A DNA stretch of 12,929 nt, taken from NCBI GenBank assembly GCA_003133425.1, contig PKXI01000234.1, forward strand, positions 85,209 to 98,137, written 5' to 3'. The position numbers were made by a program, and so were the translations under genes. This document shows, piece after piece, positions 5,361-11,892 of the stretch. This DNA is from Acidobacteriaceae bacterium. Lineage in GTDB: Bacteria > Acidobacteriota > Terriglobia > Terriglobales > Acidobacteriaceae. The notes below the pieces were generated by a model. It did not search any database. It was not told the origin of the DNA and worked only from the letters and a program-made list of their open reading frames with translations. The stretch's first letter is position 1. Every line of letters begins with the position of its first letter.

Positions 5361-7523
5361 TCAGGGCTTCATCACCGGTACCAGCACACTCGACTCGTGC
5401 CCTGGCCCGGAGTAAATCGTGATGGTGGCCGCTTTGTAATCCCTTGGTTTTGCCTTCATGATGTTGGGCACAAATGTTTGCGGATTGCGGTCATACAGCG
5501 GGAACCAGCTGCTCTGAATCTCCACCAATACCGTGTGTCCGGCCTTGAATACATGATCCACATCATGCAGCGAGAATTTGTATTCGCGAATTGTCCCCGG
5601 CCCCAGCGCCACCGGCTTTTCAAAGCTGTCCAGATAACGCCCGCGAAAAATCTCCGCGTTCGTCATCAATTGATAGCCGCGCATCTTCGCGTCCGGTTCG
5701 TCGCCTGGATACTGGTCGATCAGCTTCACCACCATGTCGTTGTCCGTACCGGTTGTCGCGGCGTAAATGTCGGCAACCACCTCGCCGGTAATCGTCAGGT
5801 CCGTCGAGAGCACAGGCAGCTTCCATACCGCCAAATCCTTGCGATCGGTCACAAAGAGCTGATCCTCAGTAAGCCAGTTGAACCATTGCGAATTCGCGCT
5901 GTAAGTGGGCTGCATGGGCCGATGGCGATAGGGAATCGGATTGGCGGGATCGCTCACGTAGCTGGTTTTTCCCGAGGCCGCCGACCCGCTCCAGCTCAGC
6001 AGGCCATCGCCCTGCAGATACAAGCTGGTCAGTCTCGATTGCCGCGGCGGAAAGCTGCTGTAGTACTTCCATGTGTTGGAGCCCGTCTCAAAGCTCGCTG
6101 TGTCTTCCAGGTCGAAACCCGCTTCGTCCTTCAGGTAGTGCGCGAAAAACTTCGCTTCGATCCGCGCGCGAAACTCTGTGCCGATGGGTTCGCCATAATC
6201 CAGGTTGCCCAAATGGCGCGTCGAACTATTCCAGTACCCGTGCCGCCACGGCCCCAGCACCAGGAAATTCTCGTGTCCCGCGTCGTGCGGCTCCAGCCGC
6301 GCGTATTCCTCCTGCGGTCCATACATGTCTTCCTGGTCGTAATACCCGCCCACGCTCAGCGTCGGCACAGTCACCGCATTCAGCGCCTGCTCCACGCCGC
6401 GCGAACTCCAGTAGCTGTCATATGCAGGATGGTCGAGGAACAGCTTCCACGTCGGAAGAACTTTCGACCCAGATTCCTTCACATCCGCGGCAAATGAGCT
6501 GCGCTTGAGAAAGTAGTCGAATCCGTCAACAGGTTTTCCGTCCTTGTCCCTGCCGTAGCTTACTCCCATCTCTTCCTTGCTCGACTCCATCGAGAGCACA
6601 TAGTCATACCCGTAACTCTGGCGAAAGGCTCCGTTGTGAAAGAAATCGTCGCCCATCCACACATCGATCATCGGCGCCTGCGGTGAGATGGCCTTCACCG
6701 CGGAGTGCGGATCGATGCCCGCCATCATGGCCAGGAAGCCAGGATAGCTCGTGCCCACAAAACCCGCGCGCCCATTGTTGCCCGGCACGTTCGCGAGCAG
6801 CCACGCTATCGTGTCGTATGCATCGGTGCTCTCGTCAATGGCCTTGGGATCGTGGTGGTCGGCAAGTGATCGGCTCATTACAAACTTGCCCTCGCTCTTG
6901 TAGCGTCCGCGAATGTCTTCGCAAACGTAGATGTACCCGTCGCGAGCCAGCTCCGGGCGGCTGGCGAAAAACGAGGCGCGATCGGTTCCATCCACGCCGT
7001 AAGGTGTGCGCTGGATGAGGAAAGGCAGCGGCGCCGCAATGTCGCCCGGCTTCAGAATCACTGCGTGCAGCTTCACGCCGTCGCGCATGGGAACCATCAC
7101 CTCAGTCCGCCGGTAATCATGAAAGACGTGATGAACAGGCGGGCCGGTGCGGCGATATACATCGCCGGTATCTGTGGATTGAACGACGCTGATGCCCTTG
7201 CCTGAAGCGTCAAGGGTAAAGCGGAAGCTCTTCTGCGAGTTGGGAAATCCGAATTCAAGCGCCGAGATCGCTTTGAATTCCTCTGGAACATTGTGTTCGG
7301 ACTCGACAAAGAGCTTCCCGTCCTGAACATAAAAGCTCAGCGGCACATCAGGTTCCGCAGTATCCGTGTACTCTCCGGCGAGAGCTTCAAGTTGGGCGGC
7401 GGAGACAATCTGCGCATCCGCTGCGGTTGTCTGGCTGGTTTGCAACTGGGGCCCGGCAAATGCCTGCATTGAACCCCATAGTGCAAGACCGATAATCGCA
7501 AGGGTAGCGCGAAGACGAACCAA
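5361..7523 (-). CDS. Secreted CocE/NonD (S15) hydrolase, alpha-amino-acid ester hydrolase-like
   Basis: This is a 720-residue alpha/beta hydrolase with a signal peptide (hydrophobic 8-19, likely cleavage after AFA at 23). Residues about 40-128 form an extra beta-rich domain (AGEYTDT...LFVES...VYRRTG) resembling DUF3471-type barrels. The S15 catalytic domain follows: GFVGTSYPGF (254-263) with nucleophile Ser259, GGYYDQEDMYG (392-402) with Asp396, and LGPWRHGYW (423-431) with His428. The IDVWMGDDFFHNGAFRQ block (286-302), DQEDM and GPWRH are typical of alpha-amino-acid ester hydrolases, enzymes that cleave or transfer acyl groups with a free alpha-amine, including beta-lactam side chains. The C-terminal jelly roll (about 500-720) carries SSWFPLYDRNPQTFVPN. 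Physiological substrates of this group are mostly unknown; peptide or ester scavenging is likely. The start is TTG at 7523, four bases after AGGAGG. The hydrolase assignment is firm, the substrate is not. Confidence 0.9.
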   Translation of the reverse strand: MVRLRATLAIIGLALWGSMQAFAGPQLQTSQTTAADAQIVSAAQLEALAGEYTDTAEPDVPLSFYVQDGKLFVESEHNVPEEFKAISALEFGFPNSQKSFRFTLDASGKGISVVQSTDTGDVYRRTGPPVHHVFHDYRRTEVMVPMRDGVKLHAVILKPGDIAAPLPFLIQRTPYGVDGTDRASFFASRPELARDGYIYVCEDIRGRYKSEGKFVMSRSLADHHDPKAIDESTDAYDTIAWLLANVPGNNGRAGFVGTSYPGFLAMMAGIDPHSAVKAISPQAPMIDVWMGDDFFHNGAFRQSYGYDYVLSMESSKEEMGVSYGRDKDGKPVDGFDYFLKRSSFAADVKESGSKVLPTWKLFLDHPAYDSYWSSRGVEQALNAVTVPTLSVGGYYDQEDMYGPQEEYARLEPHDAGHENFLVLGPWRHGYWNSSTRHLGNLDYGEPIGTEFRARIEAKFFAHYLKDEAGFDLEDTASFETGSNTWKYYSSFPPRQSRLTSLYLQGDGLLSWSGSAASGKTSYVSDPANPIPYRHRPMQPTYSANSQWFNWLTEDQLFVTDRKDLAVWKLPVLSTDLTITGEVVADIYAATTGTDNDMVVKLIDQYPGDEPDAKMRGYQLMTNAEIFRGRYLDSFEKPVALGPGTIREYKFSLHDVDHVFKAGHTVLVEIQSSWFPLYDRNPQTFVPNIMKAKPRDYKAATITIYSGPGHESSVLVPVMKP

Positions 7524-7527
7524 ACAA

Positions 7528-7533
7528 CCTCCT
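7528..7533 (-). promoter_or_regulatory. Ribosome-binding site for the TTG start of the S15 hydrolase
   Basis: AGGAGG on the minus strand lies four bases before TTG at 7523. No ATG or GTG near the 5' end would keep the signal peptide, so this strong site decides the unusual start codon. Confidence 0.65.
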
Positions 7534-7569
7534 CAAAGCAGCACCGCAGGCTGCGAAAACCTCTCCCTG

Positions 7570-7643
7570 TTGAAGGGTGCTGGCTTCAGCCCGCACATCA
7601 ATTCAGCATAATCAATGTGGGCCTTTATCCGCTGGGGATACTC
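7570..7643 (+). repeat. REP/BIME-like composite repeat, dispersed copy
   Basis: It begins TTGAAGGGT exactly as unit 1 at 5143, has a near-perfect hairpin GTGCTGGC - TTCA - GCCCGCAC (one mismatch), a spacer of similar length, and a decayed second palindrome with GTGGGCCTTTATCC ending CTGGGGATACTC. It aligns along its whole 74 bases with unit 1. It lies between the 3' end of the cation transporter gene and the 5' end of the S15 hydrolase gene. Confidence 0.7.
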
Positions 7644-7684
7644 TCAGAAACTGGCATCAAACTCAACTCGTCTTAGGCAACGAG

Positions 7685-8635
7685 TCAATGCGCGTGCCCG
7701 TGATGGTGTTGGCTCCCCATCATCTCCTCAGGAGGCACCACGCAGCCTTGCACCTCTTCGCAGCAGATGTGCTCAAATTGGATTGTCGTATGACTGATGT
7801 GAAAGTGGTCCTTGAGCACATGATTAAGCTTCACCAGGATGCACGCACTCTCTGAAGGAGGAATGTCCGCGATGGTCACGTGGCAAGCCATCGCGCTGGA
7901 CTGCGACCCGAGACTCCACACATGAAGGTCGTGCACGTCGATAACGCCCTCAACCTCTTCCATTCCCTTGCGAATCTTTTGTAGTGAGATGCCGCGCGGT
8001 GTGCCCTCGAGCAAAATGTTGAGCGTCTCGCGAACAATGCCGATGCTCGACCACAGAATCAACGCGGCAATCAGCAACGAGAGCGCCGGGTCAATCCAGT
8101 TCCGCCCGGTCAGTAGAATCCCGGCGCCCCCCGCAATCACTGCGGCTGTTGAGAGCGTATCGCCCGCCATGTGAATGAAGGCCGAGCGCAGGTTTACGTC
8201 GCGGGCCACGCCCCACAGCAGCGCGGCAATCACGCCGTTCATCACCACGCCGGCTGCAGCCACCACCATCATCAATCTGGGTTGCACCGTTACCGGGCTT
8301 GAAAGCCGGTGAACAGCCTCGACAGCAATCCACAGTGAGATCAGAATCAGCGTAGCCGCATTAATGAAAGCGGCCAGCACCCCGGCTCTCTGGTAGCCGA
8401 AGGTTTTCGAGTTGTCGGCGGGGCGGGTCTGAAAGTAAACCGCCGCAAAGCTCAGCAGCAGCGCCAGAAAGTCTGACACGTTGTGGCCCGACTCTGACAG
8501 CAGTGCCAGCGAGTGCGCGCGCAGCCCGGCGATGAACGTGACCACGACATAGGCGAGGGTCGCAGCCAGCGAAAATCGCAGTACGGATGTCGTCCTTTTT
8601 GTGCCCGGACCCGCGGGCGCCGCGTGGACATGCAT
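7685..8635 (-). CDS. Cation diffusion facilitator family transporter (Zn/Cd-type)
   Basis: This is a 316-residue inner-membrane antiporter that exports divalent metals, probably Zn2+, in exchange for protons. Six membrane segments are visible at about 20-38, 45-68, 84-108, 119-142, 153-175 and 180-198. The metal site residues are complete: His51-x3-Asp55 in SESGHNVSD (TM2) and His155-x3-Asp159 in HMAGDTLS (TM5), the HD-HD pattern of zinc/cadmium transporters. The FGYQRAGVLAAFINA motif precedes and enters TM3. The cytoplasmic C-terminal domain has VHDLHVWSLGS (234-244), a CCEEVQGC cysteine cluster (291-298) and a His-rich end (QHHHGHAH), all potential zinc ligands. The short N-terminal MHVHA also has histidines. 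The ATG at 8635 lacks a strong Shine-Dalgarno, and a nine-base homopolymer lies just upstream. It resembles CzcD/ZitB, but specificity cannot be read from sequence alone. Confidence 0.94.
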   Translation of the reverse strand: MHVHAAPAGPGTKRTTSVLRFSLAATLAYVVVTFIAGLRAHSLALLSESGHNVSDFLALLLSFAAVYFQTRPADNSKTFGYQRAGVLAAFINAATLILISLWIAVEAVHRLSSPVTVQPRLMMVVAAAGVVMNGVIAALLWGVARDVNLRSAFIHMAGDTLSTAAVIAGGAGILLTGRNWIDPALSLLIAALILWSSIGIVRETLNILLEGTPRGISLQKIRKGMEEVEGVIDVHDLHVWSLGSQSSAMACHVTIADIPPSESACILVKLNHVLKDHFHISHTTIQFEHICCEEVQGCVVPPEEMMGSQHHHGHAH

Positions 8636-8650
8636 AGTCTTAGTGTAACC

Positions 8651-8659
8651 GGGGGGGGG
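8651..8659. repeat. Homopolymer G9 upstream of the cation transporter
   Basis: Nine consecutive G on the plus strand (C9 on the coding strand) end 15 bases before the ATG of the transporter gene. This is the longest mononucleotide run I noticed in the window and lies in the 5' untranslated or promoter-proximal region. Confidence 0.9.
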
Positions 8660-8726
8660 TATCCACCGCCAATCCCGTCTGGGCCGCCCATCCGCGGAAT
8701 TCCCCGGATTGACCGTTGTTTTGTAG

Positions 8727-8749
8727 CCGCGAGTCTTTCACCGTCGCGG
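8727..8749. repeat. Short GC hairpin in the transporter upstream region
   Basis: CCGCGA (8727-8732) pairs with TCGCGG (8744-8749) around an 11-base loop. The 247-bp gap between the DUF3592-like gene and the transporter gene otherwise holds the G9 run and a repeat remnant at 8789-8814. I found no convincing promoter boxes. Confidence 0.4.
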
Positions 8750-8788
8750 AAGCACTCGTTCGCGTGAAGGCCCGAGGAAGTTCTGGGT

Positions 8789-8814
8789 CAGGGCACGAGG
8801 TCAGTCGTTCCGTA
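8789..8814 (+). repeat. Decayed copy of the REP-like hairpin
   Basis: The sequence CAGGGCACGA, two changed bases, TCAGTCGT, one changed base, then CCG matches the first hairpin of unit 2 (5250-5272) with only three substitutions. The changes break the stem, and no second palindrome follows, so it is a degenerate half-unit. It lies after the stop of the DUF3592-like gene. Confidence 0.6.
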
Positions 8815-8882
8815 AGCGCATGCAAACAAACGCTGTTTTGAACCCCTGCGCGATGTCTCCTCGGAAATCAGAACTCCGCCCC

Positions 8883-9359
8883 TTAGCCGCGCCCGGGTCG
8901 CAGGTGGCTCAGATCGATCGGATCGGGATCGTCGTAGACGGGCAGCACCGGAAGCCCGGCCCGCAATCCAGTCCACTCTTCAGCCACCACAATGCTGTTC
9001 TGCGCATTGCCGGGCTGGTAGCGCACAGAGCAGGGAAACCCCGCCCGCACCTGCGCCGCATCCACCACCTCGCCCATATCCGTAATGTCCTGCGAGCACT
9101 CGTAGTCCACGCCCGCAATCCGATAGTTGTACAAAAGCATCGTCAGCGTCCGTCCATCCTCGGCCTCGATATCGCAGATGTCGAGCAGCATTCCGTCCAC
9201 AAGCCGCCCCGATTGCACCAGAAATCCGCGCCGCATGCGCTCCAGTTCCTCGGCCGTTGGACGCTTGCGCAGCACCATCCAGAGAGCAACCCCGGCCAGC
9301 GCGGTAATCGAGGCCAGCCCGGCTACAATCTCCCAGTTGAAAGCGGTGAGGAATTTCAT
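8883..9359 (-). CDS. Single-pass membrane protein, DUF3592-like
   Basis: This 158-residue protein has one hydrophobic N-terminal segment (about 11-30, IVAGLASITALAGVALWMVL) followed by RKR, which predicts an N-out/C-in anchor. The soluble part has a beta-strand pattern LLYNYRIAGVDYECSQDI (75-92) ... VRAGFPCSVRYQPGNAQNSIVV (104-125). The Y-x-Y-x-x-x-G-x-x-Y strand followed later by V-x-Y-x-P-x-N-x-x-x-S resembles DUF3592-type domains, which have no known function. The tail is Asp/Pro-rich (YDDPDPIDL). The ATG at 9359 has a GGAG eleven bases upstream, which is rather distant. It lies upstream of the cation transporter on the same strand but with a 247-bp gap, so a shared transcript is doubtful. 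The gene appears real, but function is unknown. Confidence 0.75.
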   Translation of the reverse strand: MKFLTAFNWEIVAGLASITALAGVALWMVLRKRPTAEELERMRRGFLVQSGRLVDGMLLDICDIEAEDGRTLTMLLYNYRIAGVDYECSQDITDMGEVVDAAQVRAGFPCSVRYQPGNAQNSIVVAEEWTGLRAGLPVLPVYDDPDPIDLSHLRPGRG

Positions 9360-9519
9360 TTAAGGTAGGACTCCGCCCGAAGCGCCCACCTAAAGGATAA
9401 CGCAGCAGGAGCATCGCCTCCGACCCTGGTGTCCTCAATCCACCGCGCGTCAACTATATCTGGAAGCCCGGACGCCGCCGGGAATCCGATGAGCCCACCA
9501 GCCCCGTGCCCCAGCTTTC

Positions 9520-9565
9520 TGTCATTCTGAGCGGAGTGCAGCTGATTAGAAGAACCTGCTTCTCA
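9520..9565 (+). repeat. Probable dispersed intergenic repeat (TGTCATTCTGAGCG type)
   Basis: The segment opens TGTCATTCTGAGCG and ends GAAGAACCTGCTTCTC. From memory this motif (CATTCTGAGCG...GAAGAA) recurs in intergenic DNA of many acidobacterial and some other genomes. Only one copy is visible here, so its repeat nature cannot be shown from the window itself. Confidence 0.45.
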
Positions 9566-9679
9566 ACTCTCATAACGAAACAGTCAGAAGCCGCGAACCC
9601 CGATTCGCCACTGGCGTCCGCTGCCCCCCGTCCGCTTCGCTGTTCGATTCAGAACAGGTGGAAGACCATGCAGATGACC

Positions 9680-9685
9680 TATACT
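9680..9685 (+). promoter_or_regulatory. Possible -10 element for hslVU
   Basis: TATACT matches the sigma-70 -10 box at five of six positions and lies 60 bp before the chosen TTG start of hslV. No recognisable -35 is found at 16-18 bp. If real, transcription would begin after the upstream ATG codons at 9668 and 9674, which supports the TTG start. Confidence 0.3.
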
Positions 9686-9733
9686 CAAGGTTGCAACAGG
9701 CGAGCAATTCCGACCCACCGGACGCCTGTTTGC

Positions 9734-9739
9734 GGAGGG
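9734..9739 (+). promoter_or_regulatory. Ribosome-binding site deciding the hslV start
   Basis: GGAGGG ends six bases before an in-frame TTG at 9746, ideal spacing. It selects a start giving a 17-residue leader before the catalytic threonine, against the ATGs at 9668 and 9674 that would give leaders of about 40 residues. Confidence 0.6.
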
Positions 9740-9745
9740 TTTTCC

Positions 9746-10318
9746 TTGCTTTCGGACGACAATATCGCCGCAACAAAACATGCCCGGATTCGCTCAACCA
9801 CCGTCATTTGCGTTCGCCGCAACGGTCAGGTGGTCATGGCCGCAGACGGCCAGGTCACTCTGGGCGACCACGTGCTCAAGCATTCGGCAAAAAAAATCCG
9901 CCGCCTTTATCAGGACAAGATTCTCGCCGGGTTCGCCGGCTCCACTGCCGACGCCTTCTCACTTTTTTCGCGCTTCGAGTCCAAGCTCGAGCAGTACGCC
10001 GGCAACCTCAACCGCGCCGCCGTCGAGCTCGCCAAGGACTGGCGAACCGACAAGATGCTCCGCAACCTTGAGGCCCTGCTGCTGGTAGCCGACGTCGGCC
10101 AGACCTTCCTCATCTCCGGTTCCGGCGATGTCATCGACCCCGACGAGCCGCTGGCCGCCATCGGTTCCGGTGGCAGCTACGCCACGGCCGCTGCCCGAGC
10201 CCTCATGGAAAACACTGACCTCTCCGCCCGCGAAATCGCTGAAAAAGCCATGAAAATTGCCGGCGAAATCTGCATCTACACCAACGACCACATCACCATC
10301 GAGGAGTTGAAAGGTTAG
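9746..10318 (+). CDS. hslV: ATP-dependent protease HslUV, proteolytic subunit
   Basis: HslV is a proteasome-like threonine peptidase that forms a double hexamer capped by the HslU ATPase in the cytoplasm. From the TTG at 9746 the product has 190 residues. [20 protein letters not shown] (16-35) aligns with the start of mature HslV, making Thr18 the catalytic nucleophile exposed after removal of a 17-residue leader. Further family blocks are [23 protein letters not shown] (49-71), [22 protein letters not shown] (91-112), [21 protein letters not shown] (137-157) and [17 protein letters not shown] (172-188). E. coli HslV needs only Met removal, so the leader is longer than usual. The start choice rests on the GGAGGG at 9734-9739. 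hslU follows after 29 bp. Confidence 0.95.
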   Translation: MLSDDNIAATKHARIRSTTVICVRRNGQVVMAADGQVTLGDHVLKHSAKKIRRLYQDKILAGFAGSTADAFSLFSRFESKLEQYAGNLNRAAVELAKDWRTDKMLRNLEALLLVADVGQTFLISGSGDVIDPDEPLAAIGSGGSYATAAARALMENTDLSAREIAEKAMKIAGEICIYTNDHITIEELKG

Positions 10319-10332
10319 CGGAAACCATCCGC
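10318..10332 (+). other. Small hairpin at the hslV-hslU junction
   Basis: GCGGA (10318-10322), beginning at the last base of the hslV stop, pairs with TCCGC (10328-10332) around AACCA. It ends 15 bases before the hslU ATG, where no Shine-Dalgarno is visible, so it may bear on coupled initiation of hslU. Five base pairs could also be chance. Confidence 0.3.
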
Positions 10333-10347
10333 CTGCCTCTTGCATTC

Positions 10348-11850
10348 ATGGCCATCTACCTTCCAGCATCCGCCGAAGAACAAGACCTCTCGCTCGACGA
10401 GCTGACGCCGCGCGAAATCGTCACCGAGCTCGACAAGCACGTCGTCGGCCAGCGTGCCGCCAAGCGCGCCGTTGCAATTGCTCTCCGCAACCGCCAGCGC
10501 CGCCAGAAGCTTCCTCCCGACATCGCCGACGACATCATGCCCAAGAACATCATCATGATCGGGCCCACCGGCGTTGGTAAAACTGAAATCGCGCGCCGCC
10601 TCGCCAAGCTCACCAACTCGCCCTTCCTCAAGGTCGAAGCCTCCAAGTTCACTGAGGTTGGCTACGTAGGCCGCGATGTCGAATCCATGATCCGCGACCT
10701 TGTCGAGATCGCCATTGACATGGTGCGCGAAGAGCGCCTCGAAGAAGTAGAAGACCGCGCCGAGATGAACGCCGAAGAGCGCCTACTCGATGTTCTCCTT
10801 CCGCCTCCGCCGGCCGCCCCAAACCCCCAGGAAGGCCAACTCAGCCTCCCCGGCACTGAAAGCCACCAGCGCTCCCGCGAAAAACTCCGCCAGCAATTCC
10901 GCGAGGGCAAACTCGACGACCGCATGGTTGAACTCGACGTCCGCGAGCGCGGCACGCCGCAATTCGGCATCATCAGCAACCAGAACCTTGAGGACATGGA
11001 GATGAACCTCAAGGACATGCTCCCCAACATCTTCGGCGGCAGCTCAAAGAAGCGCAAAATGAAAGTCGGCGACGCATTCGACTACCTGGTCCAGGAAGAA
11101 GAAGGCCGCCTCATCGATATGGACGCTGTCAACCGCACCGCAGTCGACCGCGTCGAATCCAACGGCATTATCTTCCTCGATGAAATCGACAAGATTGCCG
11201 GCCGCGAGGGTGGCCACGGCCCCGACGTCTCCCGCGAAGGCGTGCAGCGCGATATCCTCCCCATCGTTGAAGGAACCACCGTCAACACGCGCTACGGCAT
11301 GGTCCGCACCGACCACATCCTCTTCATCGCCGCCGGTGCATTCCATGTTTCCAAGCCCAGCGATCTGATCCCCGAACTGCAGGGCCGCTTCCCCATTCGC
11401 GTTGAGCTGCAGTCGCTCACCGTAGACGATTTCCTTCGCATTCTCACCGAGCCCAAGGCCTCGCTCACCAAGCAATACTCCGCGCTGCTTGAGACCGAAG
11501 GTGTACGCCTCGAGTTCGCTCCCGAAGCTTTGCGCGAGATGGCCGAGTTCGCCTTCAAGGTGAACGAGCAGACAGAAAACATCGGTGCCCGCCGCCTGCA
11601 CACCATCATGGAGCGTGTACTTGAAGATGTAAGCTTCCTCGCTCCCGACGTTGCCCGCCGCGCTCCCAATGATGAAGCCGCCGCCGCGCTCTCTGAGGCC
11701 ATCAAGAACGAGTCAAGCACGCCGCTGCCTTACGAGGAACGCATGACAGCATCCGGCCCCGAGAAAGTTTTCCTAATTGACGACGCCTATGTAAAACAGA
11801 TGGTCGCCTCTATCGTGAAGGACCAGGATCTCTCGCGGTACATTCTGTAG
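10348..11850 (+). CDS. hslU: ATP-dependent protease HslUV, ATPase subunit
   Basis: HslU is the AAA+ unfoldase that feeds substrates to HslV. In this 500-residue protein the N-terminus has [19 protein letters not shown] (17-35). Walker A GPTGVGKT is at 72-79, the pore loop GYVG at 105-108, the intermediate (I) domain at about 115-245, Walker B IIFLDEID at 274-281, the conserved [19 protein letters not shown] at 291-309 and the sensor-2 motif GARRL at 413-417. The C-terminal DLSRYIL is the tail that docks into HslV and activates it. The protein is about 57 residues longer than the E. coli enzyme, mainly from an N-terminal extension, a Pro/Gln-rich stretch in the I domain (151-171) and an insertion before the last helix (about 436-475). 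The ATG lacks a Shine-Dalgarno; translation probably depends on hslV. Confidence 0.97.
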   Translation: MAIYLPASAEEQDLSLDELTPREIVTELDKHVVGQRAAKRAVAIALRNRQRRQKLPPDIADDIMPKNIIMIGPTGVGKTEIARRLAKLTNSPFLKVEASKFTEVGYVGRDVESMIRDLVEIAIDMVREERLEEVEDRAEMNAEERLLDVLLPPPPAAPNPQEGQLSLPGTESHQRSREKLRQQFREGKLDDRMVELDVRERGTPQFGIISNQNLEDMEMNLKDMLPNIFGGSSKKRKMKVGDAFDYLVQEEEGRLIDMDAVNRTAVDRVESNGIIFLDEIDKIAGREGGHGPDVSREGVQRDILPIVEGTTVNTRYGMVRTDHILFIAAGAFHVSKPSDLIPELQGRFPIRVELQSLTVDDFLRILTEPKASLTKQYSALLETEGVRLEFAPEALREMAEFAFKVNEQTENIGARRLHTIMERVLEDVSFLAPDVARRAPNDEAAAALSEAIKNESSTPLPYEERMTASGPEKVFLIDDAYVKQMVASIVKDQDLSRYIL

Positions 11851-11878
11851 GCGCGCGAGCCATTTTTACGCGTGCGCG
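11851..11878. terminator. GC hairpin between convergent hslU and the LprI-like gene
   Basis: GCGCGCG at 11851 faces CGCGTGCGC at about 11869-11877 with one mismatch, enclosing a loop that contains TTTTT. Only 42 bp separate the two convergent stop codons, so this is the only place a terminator could sit outside the genes. No T-tract follows the stem, so the call is weak. Confidence 0.35.
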
Positions 11879-11892
11879 AATGCGTCCACACC

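Larger units (their letters stand above)
9360..9745. other. Divergent intergenic region upstream of hslV: what it holds
   Basis: This 386-bp stretch separates the DUF3592-like gene (minus) from hslV (plus). It contains a CCCGG/CCGGG hairpin at 9467-9482, a probable dispersed repeat at 9520-9565, a possible -10 box at 9680-9685 and the hslV ribosome-binding site. The hslV frame stays open back to 9506, but the extra residues are unlike any HslV and include the repeat, so I treat this part as non-coding. Confidence 0.6.

Noticed and set aside
5070..6497. Plus-strand open frame of 475 codons opposite the S15 hydrolase
   Set aside because: Antisense to a gene with a full catalytic triad, and it runs through the palindromic repeats at 5143-5313, which are non-coding in character.
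8640..8825. Minus-strand 61-codon frame between the DUF3592-like gene and the transporter
   Set aside because: It spans the decayed repeat and the G9 tract, has no good ribosome-binding site and shows no protein-like pattern.
9506..9745. Longer open frame giving HslV an 80-residue N-terminal extension
   Set aside because: The added residues do not resemble HslV, include what looks like a dispersed repeat, and the only well-spaced GGAGGG lies just before the TTG at 9746.
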